From assembly GCF_946480385.1 (NCBI RefSeq), contig NZ_CAMLJP010000008.1, forward strand, positions 1 through 64,000: DNA of 64,000 nucleotides, in the 5' to 3' direction. The notes below the pieces were generated by a model. That model saw only the letters and a list, made by a program, of their open reading frames with translations. It was not told the DNA's origin and searched no databases. Shown one piece after another: positions 49,601 through 57,878 of the stretch. Source of the stretch: an uncultured Azospirillum sp. Lineage in GTDB: Bacteria; Pseudomonadota; Alphaproteobacteria; Azospirillales; Azospirillaceae. The position numbers and the translations under genes are program-made. Numbering within the stretch: position 1 is the first letter of the stretch; the number at the start of each line of letters is the position of its first letter.

Positions 49601-50063
49601 CATCACCCAGGACGTGAGCGCCGCCACCGCCGAGGCGATCGGCCGGGAAGGCCTGTCGGAGAAGGAGCTGAACCGGCTGGTCAGCGCGATTTCCGCCCGC
49701 AACGTGCTGGTGATGCTCGACACCTGCCATTCGGGCGCGGTGTCGGCCGGCACCGTCGACAAGCTGTACCAGGACATGGGGCAGCGCTATCTGCTGGCCG
49801 CCTCGTCGGAGCAGGAGGAGGCGCTGGACAGCTACGACGGCCGCAACGGCATCTTCGCCCACGCGGTTCTGGAAGGGCTGAAGGGCAAGGCGCTGCTGCC
49901 GGGGGACGAGGCGGTCTACAACCTGACGCTCGGTCAGTATGTGAACCGTGCGGTGCCGCGTCTGGCGCGGGAGAAGCGCTGGCACCAGTCCGCCATCTTC
50001 AAGACCGGCGGCAACGAGCTGAATCCCTTCCCGCTGGCCGCGCCGGAGGCTGGAAAGCCCTGA
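46677..50063 (+). CDS. Exported WD40-repeat caspase-fold protein
   Basis: The 1128-residue protein starts with a signal/anchor (about 20-45) and a WD40-like beta-propeller (about 50-420; repeats of the type LASDAQGRLIASVSNDKTLRLW). A linker region follows with the motif RGLALGTG, a beta-rich domain (VRLRYRLADTGGGIGTVDLFRNG) and a C-terminal C14 caspase domain (about 870-1100). The dyad is intact: H958 in YLAGHGV and C1017 in LDTCHSG. Two copies of SRAFARAKEPAP lie 85 codons apart. The start is the first of two adjacent ATGs at 46677; a GTG at 46611 is possible. It leads directly to tssL (162 bp), so may be co-expressed with the T6SS. The propeller may be the sensor for a protease cascade. Confidence 0.88.
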   Translation: MMAGCPTRQNVRLRCGLRAAVFFWAVFGLLLAGLLTGWAGAALAGDASTGAFLRIETGGHTARVNRLASDAQGRLIASVSNDKTLRLWSRDSGEPLGVLRVPMEAGDEGALYAVALSADGSLAVAAGNTGTSWGDGVTLYLFDVKAQRLKARLPGQPQVLNDLAISPDGRFVAGAFGGTAGIRVWDSTSFRLVAEDAGYGARVSALAFAPDGRLATASFDGNVRLYDAGFKQKAKRNPGKGLPYSVAFSHDGSLLAVGYADQTRVDVLSGTDLKTRYSPKTTGIAGGSFAAVAWDGTALVAAGTATQDGTRNVVRRWAEAGKGAFTDVAAARDSVTYLLALPGGGVAFAAADPGWGVIDPAGRLQFARMGDVADYRDIHLGRFGLSDDGLVLEFGMEQGGKRPMRFDVLARSLTAAPDALPGLNRPSAEGPGIGVADWRNSRAPKVNGQPVKLDSGEWARSVTVLGPQRRVLLGGEFSLRLLDSAGAELARAEVPAAVWGVVASADGRVAVAALGDGTLRWYALSGGARPLEELAALFPHRDGRRWVLWTPEAFFDHSESGGETLVGFHLNDPKKKGSQWIEFKQVYRVFDAPELVRAKLQQTGQADIAARLAAIGDIRLLTQRRPQVTLLDYCTVPAAARGLALGTGATETPAPAGSPAPTPAAPAAAADAETCHPLDMTPVSRAFARAKEPAPSPAAPPKPSVQSGSPAGSQGGELDVAAEEPRLTVALPEGIGSVRLRYRLADTGGGIGTVDLFRNGRNVSGQDKSRAFARAKEPAPQPAAQSPVAAQPSAGQSSVTAPKDQTQAPEERVSTIRLDPGSNRVQIRAYNGSDAIYERSALVDFVLPKPAAVADAAADDGKGQRVVADRPRLITFVVGIDKYRPEGSQLRFARADATAFADALRDRIPAGYDREQSLALSKTLYDEEASREAVVAGLEALAANAREADTVVLYLAGHGVIVPSPKDPSVKLYHFITQDVSAATAEAIGREGLSEKELNRLVSAISARNVLVMLDTCHSGAVSAGTVDKLYQDMGQRYLLAASSEQEEALDSYDGRNGIFAHAVLEGLKGKALLPGDEAVYNLTLGQYVNRAVPRLAREKRWHQSAIFKTGGNELNPFPLAAPEAGKP
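48726..49016 (+). repeat. Internal duplicated motif in the WD40-caspase
   Basis: The 36-base segment coding SRAFARAKEPAP occurs at 48726-48761 and again, in frame, at 48981-49016. The copies flank the small beta-rich domain and each leads into a Pro/Ala-rich linker. The DNA copies differ mainly at silent positions, which suggests an older duplication rather than an assembly error. Confidence 0.8.
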
Positions 50064-50225
50064 GGCGGATCGTGCGGCGAGGCTCTGTGGGCATATGACC
50101 TTTCGCGGGCTATTCCTCGGATTCTTCAGCGAAAAATGGGTGGATCAAGGTCGATTGGTTCGTTCACAGTGGTTGGAAATGACGGACCGGACCGTTTTCG
50201 GGACGGCGCGCGGATTGGGGTGGAC

Positions 50226-51617
50226 ATGCAAGGCGGCGATCAGTTTGGCGGCACACCAGGACCGGAATCGGAACGCACGGTCCTGATGCCGACGCCGGGC
50301 GGCCGGCGGCCGGCCGCATCCGAAGGGACGGCGGGCGGCGAGGCGGCTTTCGCATCACGGGCGTCGGCGATCGGGGTTGCCGGCCCGTCGCTGGCGGGCA
50401 TCTTCGCCGCGCGGTCGCCGCTGGCCGCTGCCGCCTCGCCGGTGCTGCTTCTGGCGGCCCGGTTGAACGACATCGGCGGCGTGCCCGACCTCGAATCGCT
50501 GCGCCAGCGCGTGATCGGCGCGCTCGGTGACTTCAAGAAATGGGTGACGGCGTCCGGCATGGACGGGGCGACCCAGGCGACCGCGCATTATGTGCTCTGC
50601 GCGCTGATCGACGACATCGTGCTGAATTCCCCCTGGGGCAGCCAGAGTTCCTGGACGCGCCAGAACGTCACCAGCATGTTCCACAAGAACGTCGTCGGCG
50701 GCGAGCAGTTCTATGAGCGGCTCGCCTCCGCCCGTCAGGATCCGGGCAAGTACGGCGATCTGCTGGAGCTGATGTATCTTTGCCTGTCGCTGGGTTTCCG
50801 CGGCCGCTACCGCGTCGGCGGGCGCCAGGACACCGAACACGCCCGCATCCGCGAGGACGTCTACAACATCCTGGTCAAGCAGCGTGGCTACGCCGACCGG
50901 ATTCTCTGTCCGAACGCGGCGGCGATGGCGATGGAATACCGGCCGCCGCGCAGTTCGCTGCCGGTCTGGGTGACCGGCGCCGGCACGGCGCTGTTCCTGC
51001 TGCTGCTGTTCCTGGCCCTTAGCTTCCTGCTGAACGGCGCGTCGGACCGGATGTTCGCCGGCATGGCCGGGCTGCCGCCGCACGGTGGCGTGGTGGTCGA
51101 GACGCCGGCCCCGGTCAAGCTGGCGGTCGAGGCGCCGCCCCCGCCGCAGATCGCCCCGCCGCCCCCGCCGCAAACCACCCAGGTCCAGCGCGTGCGCAAG
51201 TTCCTGGAACCGGAGATCGCCGAGGGACTGGTCGAGGTGACGGAGGACGCGCTGTCGATCACCGTGCGCATGCGCGGCAGCAACCTGTTCGCCAGCGGCA
51301 GCGCCAGCCTGAACGACAAGGTGCGCGGATCGGTCCTGCGCGTCGGCCGCGCCGTCGCGGAAGAGCCGGGCGCGGTGCTGATCACCGGCCACACCGACAA
51401 TGTGCCGATGACCGGCGGCGGACGCCTGCGCTTCCCGTCGAACTGGCACCTGTCGAAGGCGCGCGCCGAATCGGTGCTGGCGGAGTTCGAGCCGCTGTTC
51501 GCCGACAAGTCCCGCCTGAAGGCGGAGGGCAAGTCCGATACCGAACCGGTGGCGACCAACGACACGGCCGAAGGCCGGGCGGCGAATCGCCGGATCGACA
51601 TCATCCTCAAGAAATGA
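50226..51617 (+). CDS. tssL: T6SS protein TssL (IcmH/DotU) with OmpA domain
   Basis: TssL is part of the T6SS membrane complex with TssM and TssJ. The 463-residue protein has a flexible N terminus with the typical ERTVLMPTPGGRR motif, the DotU helical domain (about 75-240; ALIDDIVLNSPWG and LELMYLCLSLGFRGRYR are diagnostic) and one transmembrane helix at about 248-268. After a proline-rich linker comes an OmpA-like peptidoglycan-binding domain (TGHTDNVPMTGG and NRRIDIIL). This extended form anchors the complex to the cell wall. The ATG at 50226 follows GGGGTGG. The preceding gene is the WD40-caspase; tssM follows after a 76-bp gap holding a GC hairpin. Confidence 0.95.
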   Translation: MQGGDQFGGTPGPESERTVLMPTPGGRRPAASEGTAGGEAAFASRASAIGVAGPSLAGIFAARSPLAAAASPVLLLAARLNDIGGVPDLESLRQRVIGALGDFKKWVTASGMDGATQATAHYVLCALIDDIVLNSPWGSQSSWTRQNVTSMFHKNVVGGEQFYERLASARQDPGKYGDLLELMYLCLSLGFRGRYRVGGRQDTEHARIREDVYNILVKQRGYADRILCPNAAAMAMEYRPPRSSLPVWVTGAGTALFLLLLFLALSFLLNGASDRMFAGMAGLPPHGGVVVETPAPVKLAVEAPPPPQIAPPPPPQTTQVQRVRKFLEPEIAEGLVEVTEDALSITVRMRGSNLFASGSASLNDKVRGSVLRVGRAVAEEPGAVLITGHTDNVPMTGGGRLRFPSNWHLSKARAESVLAEFEPLFADKSRLKAEGKSDTEPVATNDTAEGRAANRRIDIILKK

Positions 51618-51622
51618 GCGGA

Positions 51623-51642
51623 GCCGCCCCGCCGGGGGCGGC
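51623..51642. other. GC hairpin between tssL and tssM
   Basis: An 8-bp perfect stem (GCCGCCCC / GGGGCGGC) with a GCCG loop begins 5 bp after the tssL stop. There is no T run, so it is not a standard terminator. It may be a processing or stability element that sets different levels of TssL and TssM. Confidence 0.4.
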
Positions 51643-51693
51643 GCCTGCGGCCGGCAAAGACGCCGCAAGAAGATCAGGGACAGGGGTATCGGA

Positions 51694-54600
51694 ATGAGTC
51701 GGCTGACCGCCATCTTGCTCTCCCGCGCAGTGCTGGGCTTCATCGCCGCGGTGATCGCCGCGGCGCTGATCGCGCTGCTGGCGCCGCTCGCCGGACTGGA
51801 CATGCCCTGGCTGGCGGTGGCCGCCGCCGTGCCCTTCCCGATCCTCGCCATCGTGCTGATCCTGCTGAAGCGCCGCGACGCCAAGGCCGAGGAGCGGATG
51901 ACGGCGGAGCTGACCGGCGGCGCCGACGCGGCGCGCATGGCGGCGGTGGACCAGGCCGACGAGGTCGCCGGCCTGCGCAAGACCTTCGCCGACTCCCTCG
52001 CCCTGCTGAAGGCCGGCCGCAAGCAGCGGGGCCTGGGGGACGGCTATCTCTACAGCACCCCCTGGTACGTCATCATCGGCCCGCCGGGCGCCGGCAAGAC
52101 CACGGCGCTGCTGAAGAGCGGCCTGAACTTCCCGCTGGCCGACCAGACCGGGGGCAAGCCGCTGAAGGGCGTCGGCGGCACCCGGCAATGCGACTGGTGG
52201 TTTGCCGACGAGGCGATCTTCCTCGACACCGCCGGGCGCTACACCACCCAGGACAGCCACGAGGCGGTCGACCAGACCGGCTGGGGCGCCTTCCTGAAGC
52301 TGCTGAAGGACGCGCGCTCGCGCCAGCCGATCAACGGCGTGCTGGTGGCGATGGCCGTCCCCGACCTTGCCGCCGCCGGGCCGGAGGAGCGGGCGCAGCA
52401 TGCCGCCGCCATCCGCCGCCGCCTGCGCGAACTGTATGAGACGCTCAAGGTCAAGGCACCGGTCTATCTGCTGCTGACCAAGGCCGATCTGATCGCCGGC
52501 TTCAACGAGTTCTTCCACGACCTGAACCGCGACGAACGCCGGCAGATCGTCGGCGTCACCCTGCCGGTGGCCGAAAGCGAACTGGGCGATGCCGGCATGG
52601 CGACGCTGGGCAGCGAACTGGACGGCATCGCCGGCCGTCTGTCCGCCCGCGCCGTCGACCGCATCCAGCAGGAACATGCGCAGGAGCGCCGCGGCGCCAT
52701 CTTCGCCTTCCCCTCCCAGCTTGCCTCCCTGAAGGAGCCGCTGCTCGACTTCGTGTCCGCCGCCTTCAAGGCCAATCGCTATGAGCCGGCGCTGCGGCTG
52801 CGCGGCGTCTATTTCACCAGCGGCACCCAGGAAGGCACGCAGATCGACCGGCTGATCGGCGGGCTGGCCGAAAGCTTCGGCCTGCCGGCGGCCCCCTTCC
52901 GCGGCGGCGCCGTCGCCGCCGGGCAGCAGCGCAGCTATTTCCTCGGCGGCCTGCTGAACGATCTGGTGTTCCGCGAGGCCAACATGGTCGGCTTCGACCC
53001 GGCGGCGGAACGGCGGCGCATCTGGATCCCGCGCATCGCCTACGGCCTGTTCGGGCTGGTCACCATCGCCGCGACCGCCGCCTGGGTCGCCAGCTATCTC
53101 GGCAATGCCGGGCTGATCGACCGCGAGCAGCAGGCGGTCGACGCCTATCGCCCGAAGGCGGAGGCGCTGGCCGCCGGCACCGTCGCCGACGACGACATCC
53201 GCCGCGTCCTGCCGGTGCTGAACGAGCTGCGCGCCCTGCCGGCCGGCCATGACACGCTGGCGCTGAGGCAGAAGCTGGCGCTCGACTTCGGCCTCTACCA
53301 GGGTGACAAGCTGGAGGAGGCCGGCGACGCGCTCTATCGCCGCGCGGTCAACGGGCTGCTGATGCCGCGCCTGCTGGTGCGGGTCCAGCGCGACCTGCGC
53401 GACCGGCTGATGGCCGACGACGCCCCGGCGGTGGAGGCCCTGCTGCGCCTCTACCTGACGCTGGGCGGCGCCGGGCCGGTCAATGGCGCCGAGGTGAAGG
53501 GCTGGACCGTCGGCTGGCTCCGCCGCGTCTCGCCCCCGGCGGGCGAGGACGAGGCCAAGGCGATCCTCGGCCATATCGACGCCGGGCTGGGTGCTCCCGC
53601 CGGCCTGCCGAAGGTCAATCTGGATGCCGAGCTGGTCCGGCAGGCGCGCGAGGTGCTGGCCCGCACGCCGCTGGCCGCCCGCGCCTATGCCGCCGTGCGT
53701 GACGGCGAAGCGGCGCGCAAGCTGCAGGACTGGCGCCCGTCGGAGCAGGCCGGGCCGGAAGGCGACCGGGTGTTCCGCCGCTCCTCCGGCGCGCGGTTCA
53801 GCGACGGCATTCCCGGCTTCTATACCCTGCAAGGCTTCACCTCCGTCATGCTGCCGGGCCTGCCGGGCGCCGCGCGCTCGGTGCGCGACCTCAGCTGGCT
53901 GCTCGGCCCCCCGCGCGGGGAGGAAGCCGGCCCGGAACTTGAGACGGCGGCACTGACGCTTTACCTGCGCGACTACGCCGGCCGCTGGGACGCGCTGCTG
54001 AACGACATCACCCTGGTGCCGGCGGCCAACCCGCAGGCGCTGGCCGAGGAGGTCAACATCCTGTCGGGCCGCAGCTCCCCCCTGCAGAAGCTGCTGGCGG
54101 CGGTGGCAAACGAGACGACGCTGCAGCGCGTGCCGGAGGCGCCGGCCGGCGCCTCGCCCGCGGTCGCGGCGGTGGCCGCGGCGGCGGCCGACAGCGGCGT
54201 GGCGAAGCTGGTCACGCAGATGGTGGACGACCGCTTCCGCCCGCTGAACGACTTCACCCGCAACAGCGGCAATGCCCGGCTGGAGGAGCTGCTGCGCCAG
54301 CTGGAGGGGGTGCATGCCGTGCTGGCGCGGCTGTCGCTCGGCTCCGGCGGCGGGCAGAAGCTGTTCGATCTGGCGGCCAACGGCGGCGGTGAGGTGTTCC
54401 AGAAGCTCGCCACCGACGTCGGCTATTTCCCCCAGCCGGTCCGCCGCTGGACCGAGGAACTGGTGGAGCAGGGCACGGCACGGACGCTGAGCGGCGCCCG
54501 CGCGCAGATCAACGCGGAATGGCAGAGCACGGTCGTGCCCTGGTGCCGCCGCGCGCTCGACAACCGCTATCCCTTCGTCAAGGGCGCCTCGGCCGATGTC

Positions 54601-55203
54601 GGCATGGATGATTTCGCCCGGATGTTCGCACCCGGCGGGCTGATCGACGCCTTCTTCACGAACAGACTGCGGCCCTTCGTCGATACGACGAAGGAGCCCT
54701 GGCGCTGGCAGCCCTCGGCCGCCGACCTCGGCATTCCGGCCGCGGTCCTGCCGGCCTTCCAGCATGCGGCGGCGATCCGCGACGCCTTCTTCCCCGATGG
54801 GGGCCGCGCGCCGTCGCTGCGCTTCGAACTGCGCCCGACCTATCTCGGTCCGGGGGTGGAGCAGGTCGATCTCGACATCGACGGCCAGCGCCTGACCTTC
54901 GCCCGCAACGCCACGCTGGCGCAGGGGCTGCAATGGCCGAAGCCGGGCGGGGCGGGCGACCTGCGCGTGACCTTCACCGGTCAGCCGACCGAACCGCCGG
55001 AGATGACCCAGCGCAGCGGCAGTTGGGCGTGGTTCCGCACGCTGGACGCCAACCGTGGCCGCAAGGGGGCGGTGCCCGACCGCATCCCGCTGAGCTTCGG
55101 CGCCGCCGGCAAGTCGGCCGGGTTCGACGTGCGGATGACCAGCGCGGTCAATCCCTTCTCGATCCGCGACCTCAAGGACTTCCGATGCCCGGACAGTCTT
55201 TGA
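51694..55203 (+). CDS. tssM: T6SS inner-membrane protein TssM (IcmF)
   Basis: TssM spans the inner membrane and periplasm and forms the T6SS trans-envelope channel. The 1169-residue protein has two N-terminal helices (about 8-55), a cytoplasmic domain with Walker A GPPGAGKT at 129-136 and FLDTAGRY as the following switch-like motif. A third helix lies at about 443-463, followed by a large periplasmic part (IcmF-related, about 470-1150). The intact P-loop suggests nucleotide binding. AGGGG precedes the ATG. The stop overlaps the tagF coding region by 19 bases, indicating coupling. Confidence 0.96.
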   Translation: MSRLTAILLSRAVLGFIAAVIAAALIALLAPLAGLDMPWLAVAAAVPFPILAIVLILLKRRDAKAEERMTAELTGGADAARMAAVDQADEVAGLRKTFADSLALLKAGRKQRGLGDGYLYSTPWYVIIGPPGAGKTTALLKSGLNFPLADQTGGKPLKGVGGTRQCDWWFADEAIFLDTAGRYTTQDSHEAVDQTGWGAFLKLLKDARSRQPINGVLVAMAVPDLAAAGPEERAQHAAAIRRRLRELYETLKVKAPVYLLLTKADLIAGFNEFFHDLNRDERRQIVGVTLPVAESELGDAGMATLGSELDGIAGRLSARAVDRIQQEHAQERRGAIFAFPSQLASLKEPLLDFVSAAFKANRYEPALRLRGVYFTSGTQEGTQIDRLIGGLAESFGLPAAPFRGGAVAAGQQRSYFLGGLLNDLVFREANMVGFDPAAERRRIWIPRIAYGLFGLVTIAATAAWVASYLGNAGLIDREQQAVDAYRPKAEALAAGTVADDDIRRVLPVLNELRALPAGHDTLALRQKLALDFGLYQGDKLEEAGDALYRRAVNGLLMPRLLVRVQRDLRDRLMADDAPAVEALLRLYLTLGGAGPVNGAEVKGWTVGWLRRVSPPAGEDEAKAILGHIDAGLGAPAGLPKVNLDAELVRQAREVLARTPLAARAYAAVRDGEAARKLQDWRPSEQAGPEGDRVFRRSSGARFSDGIPGFYTLQGFTSVMLPGLPGAARSVRDLSWLLGPPRGEEAGPELETAALTLYLRDYAGRWDALLNDITLVPAANPQALAEEVNILSGRSSPLQKLLAAVANETTLQRVPEAPAGASPAVAAVAAAAADSGVAKLVTQMVDDRFRPLNDFTRNSGNARLEELLRQLEGVHAVLARLSLGSGGGQKLFDLAANGGGEVFQKLATDVGYFPQPVRRWTEELVEQGTARTLSGARAQINAEWQSTVVPWCRRALDNRYPFVKGASADVGMDDFARMFAPGGLIDAFFTNRLRPFVDTTKEPWRWQPSAADLGIPAAVLPAFQHAAAIRDAFFPDGGRAPSLRFELRPTYLGPGVEQVDLDIDGQRLTFARNATLAQGLQWPKPGGAGDLRVTFTGQPTEPPEMTQRSGSWAWFRTLDANRGRKGAVPDRIPLSFGAAGKSAGFDVRMTSAVNPFSIRDLKDFRCPDSL

Positions 55204-55790
55204 TGGGACAGCCTGTGATGGGACATGCCGGCTGTTTTGGAAAGCTGCCGGCGCGCGGCGATTTCCTGCTGCGCGGCCTGCCGCGGAGCTTCGCCGACCC
55301 GTGGCACGAATGGCTGCTCGACGGGCTGCAGGCCAGCCGGGCGGCCCTGGGCGAGGGGTGGATGGACCGCTACCTCAACGCGCCGATCTGGCGTTTCGTG
55401 CTGGAGGCCGGCGTGTGCGGGCCGCAGGCGGCGGCCGGCGTGATGATGTCCAGCGTCGACAAGGCCGGGCGGCATTTCCCGCTGACCCTGGTGGCGCTGC
55501 TCGCGCCCGGCCAACCCGCCGACGGCGCCGAGACCGACGCCGCCTGGTTCGAGGCGGCGGAGGAGTTGGCGCTGTCCGCCCTGACCCACACCCTGGATGT
55601 CGAAGCCTTCGTCGGCTCCGTCGGTGCGCTGTCGGTGCCGCAGCCTTCCGGGCCGTCGTCGTCCGCCGCCGCCCGCTGGTGGACGCTGGGCGGCGAGGGC
55701 GTGGCGGAGCAGGGCTTCACCGGCGCCGGCCTGCCACCCGCGGCACGCTTCGCCGATTTCCTGACCGGCCGGGCCGGGGAGGGCGCGTGA
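55185..55790 (+). CDS. tagF: T6SS accessory protein TagF
   Basis: TagF is a post-translational repressor of T6SS assembly in Pseudomonas-type systems. The 201-residue protein has the family opening CFGKLPARGDFLLRGLPRSF and a following WRFVLEAGVCGPQAAAGV segment. It is not fused to a PppA phosphatase, as happens in some alphaproteobacteria, and no pppA is in the window. The ATG at 55185 lies inside tssM and has AAGGA 6 bases upstream; ATGs at 55203 and 55215-55221 fall in a 15-bp repeat and are alternatives. The N terminus therefore reads MPGQSL, MGQPV, MGHAG. The stop overlaps the vgrG ATG. Confidence 0.92.
   Translation: MPGQSLMGQPVMGHAGCFGKLPARGDFLLRGLPRSFADPWHEWLLDGLQASRAALGEGWMDRYLNAPIWRFVLEAGVCGPQAAAGVMMSSVDKAGRHFPLTLVALLAPGQPADGAETDAAWFEAAEELALSALTHTLDVEAFVGSVGALSVPQPSGPSSSAAARWWTLGGEGVAEQGFTGAGLPPAARFADFLTGRAGEGA
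55201..55230. repeat. 15-bp tandem repeat across the tssM stop
   Basis: The units TGATGGGACAGCCTG and TGATGGGACATGCCG match at 12 of 15 bases. The first begins with the tssM stop codon and each contains an in-frame ATG for TagF. A further partial copy (ATGCCCGGACAG) is seen at the TagF start, 55185. Confidence 0.75.
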
Positions 55791-57853
55791 TGCAGTTCGT
55801 TCAGGATGATCGCCTGCTGTCGCTGGAAACCCCGGCCGGCCCCGATGTGCTGCTGGTCGAGCGGGTCCGGGGGCGGGAGTCTCTGTCCAGCCCCTTCCTC
55901 TACCGCATCGATGCGCTCGGACCCATCGAACCGCTGGCGCCGGACGTCATCGTCGGCAACAGCGTGAACATCGGCTTCCGCCAGCTGGACGGCGAGCGGC
56001 ATTACGTCAATGGCATCGCCCGCTCGCTCGGCGTCGGCGTGCCGGTGGGTCGCGACCAGCGCTATTACACGATCGAGGTGGTGCCCTGGCTGTCGCTGCT
56101 GTCCTACACCAGCGATTGCCGCATCTTCCACAGCCTGGGCAGCGGCGGCCCGATGGCGGTGCCGAAGATCGTCGAGACGATCTTCCATGAGTTCGGCTTT
56201 TCCAACTTCGAATTCCGCAGCCTGACCGGCAGCTACCAGCCGCGCGAATATTGCGTCCAGTACAACGAGACCTATTTCGACTTCGTCAGCCGGCTGCTGG
56301 AAGAAGAGGGCATCTATTATTACTTCGCGCATGAGCGCAACCGCCACAAGCTGATCCTGTCGGACAGCGCCGCCGGCTACGCCAAGCTGTCGCCGGCCAC
56401 GCTGCGCTTCAACCCCAGCGGCCAATATGCCGACCAGATCGAGCGGTGGGAGCGGGTCTATTCCATCGCCTCAGGGCGCTGGGCCACCAAGGATTATGAT
56501 TTCCAGGCGCCGCGCACGCCGCTCGACAGCGACGAGGCGTCGGTCGCCAAGGTGCCGGTGTCGACCAAATACGAGCTGTTCGAATATCCCGGCCGCTATG
56601 CCACGCGCGACGCCGGCTCCACGCTCGCGCGGCGCCGGATGGAGACGGAGGAGCGCGGGCTGGAGGGGGTTCGTGGCGTCGGCGCCTGCCGCAGCCTGCA
56701 CCCCGGCATGACCTTCGCGCTGACCGACCATCCGACGGCTTCCGAGAACAACCAGCCGGTCGTGGTGGCCGAGCTGGAATTCGACGCCTGCAACGAAGGC
56801 TTCCTGCCCGGCGACAAGCGCAAGGCCTCCTACGGCAACAGCTTCCACGCCCTGCCGGCGAAGTCGGTGGTGCGGCCGGCGCGGCGCACGCCGCGGCCGT
56901 CGGTGCGCGGAATCCAGACCGCCTTCGTCGTCGGGCCGGCGGGGGAGGAAATCTACACCGACAAGTTCGGCCGCGTCATGGTGCAGTTCCATTGGGACCG
57001 CCGCGGCCGGTCGGACGAGAAAAGCAGCTGCTGGATCCGGGTGGCGCAGAGCTGGGCCGGGCACCAGTGGGGCATGCAGACGGTGCCGCGCGTCGGCATG
57101 GAGGTTCTGGTCGATTTCGTCGACGGCGACCCCGACCGGCCGATGGTGATCGGCGTGGTCAACAACGCCGATGCGCTGCCGACCTATGCCCTGCCCGAAC
57201 ACAAGACGCGGTCGGGCATCAAGACGCGCAGTTCGCCCGGCGGGCGTGGCTTCAACGAAATCCGGTTCGAGGACAAGGCTGGGAAGGAGCAGGTCTTCCT
57301 CCATGCCCAGCGCGACTACGACCTGCGCATCGGCCATGACAGCCGGACCTCGGTGGCGTCGGGCCAGCATGTGAACGTCGCCGGCGGCCTGTGGGAGTGG
57401 GTGGGCAGGAACCACCACGCCACGGTGGACGGCGACCATGTGGAATCCATCGGCGGCGGCGTGTCGCGCAGCATCGGCGTCGATCTGCACGACAAGGTCG
57501 GCACCAACTATGCCGTCCATGCCGGGGCCAACCTGTGCCTGGAGGCCGGCGCCTCGCTGACCCTCAAGGTCGGCGGCAGCTTCATCACGCTGAACGCGGC
57601 CGGCATCTCCATGAACGGCGCCATGGTGCTGATCAACAGCGGCGGTGCGGCCAACGGGCTGAGTGCGGCGCCGGCGACGCCCGACAAACCGTCGCCCGCC
57701 GACAAGGACAAGGGCGGGTCGATCAAGGCGCCGCCCAAGGCGAAGCTGCCGCGCCCGGCGCAAAGTCACAGCCCGAAGGTCGCGGCGCAGGCCATGGTGA
57801 TGCGCAGCGCCGCCGCGTCCAACACGCCGTTTTGCGAGATCTGCCAAAAGTGA
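55790..57853 (+). CDS. vgrG: T6SS spike protein VgrG
   Basis: VgrG (TssI) forms the trimeric tip of the T6SS tube. The 687-residue protein has the phage gpD-like domain (opening LETPAGPDVLLVERVRGRESLSS), the gp5-like OB fold (DKFGRVMVQFHWDRRG, near 385-400) and a beta-helix with repeats such as HVESIGGGVSRSIG and LEAGASLTLKVGGSF. A Pro/Lys-rich tail of about 65 residues ends in C-E-I-C. The tail is too short for a known toxin domain, so this is probably a structural VgrG whose cargo is loaded by an adaptor. The ATG at 55790 overlaps the tagF stop (TGATG); a GTG at 55787 is possible. The DUF4123 gene follows. Confidence 0.95.
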   Translation: MQFVQDDRLLSLETPAGPDVLLVERVRGRESLSSPFLYRIDALGPIEPLAPDVIVGNSVNIGFRQLDGERHYVNGIARSLGVGVPVGRDQRYYTIEVVPWLSLLSYTSDCRIFHSLGSGGPMAVPKIVETIFHEFGFSNFEFRSLTGSYQPREYCVQYNETYFDFVSRLLEEEGIYYYFAHERNRHKLILSDSAAGYAKLSPATLRFNPSGQYADQIERWERVYSIASGRWATKDYDFQAPRTPLDSDEASVAKVPVSTKYELFEYPGRYATRDAGSTLARRRMETEERGLEGVRGVGACRSLHPGMTFALTDHPTASENNQPVVVAELEFDACNEGFLPGDKRKASYGNSFHALPAKSVVRPARRTPRPSVRGIQTAFVVGPAGEEIYTDKFGRVMVQFHWDRRGRSDEKSSCWIRVAQSWAGHQWGMQTVPRVGMEVLVDFVDGDPDRPMVIGVVNNADALPTYALPEHKTRSGIKTRSSPGGRGFNEIRFEDKAGKEQVFLHAQRDYDLRIGHDSRTSVASGQHVNVAGGLWEWVGRNHHATVDGDHVESIGGGVSRSIGVDLHDKVGTNYAVHAGANLCLEAGASLTLKVGGSFITLNAAGISMNGAMVLINSGGAANGLSAAPATPDKPSPADKDKGGSIKAPPKAKLPRPAQSHSPKVAAQAMVMRSAAASNTPFCEICQK

Positions 57854-57878
57854 CCCACCGGACATGACCCACCAGAAA
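57851..57878. repeat. 14-bp tandem repeat across the vgrG stop
   Basis: The units TGACCCACCGGACA and TGACCCACCAGAAA match at 12 of 14 bases. The first begins with the vgrG stop and the last base of the second is the first base of the next gene's ATG. It sets the spacing between the two genes. Confidence 0.75.

Noticed and set aside
50095..50286. Small open frame before tssL
   Set aside because: It overlaps the tssL start, has no ribosome-binding site and no recognisable features. TssL's typical N terminus starts at 50226.
57600..57853. VgrG C-terminal extension as a fused toxin
   Set aside because: It is only about 65 residues, rich in Pro, Lys and Ala, with no enzymatic motif. It looks like a linker or adaptor-binding tail.
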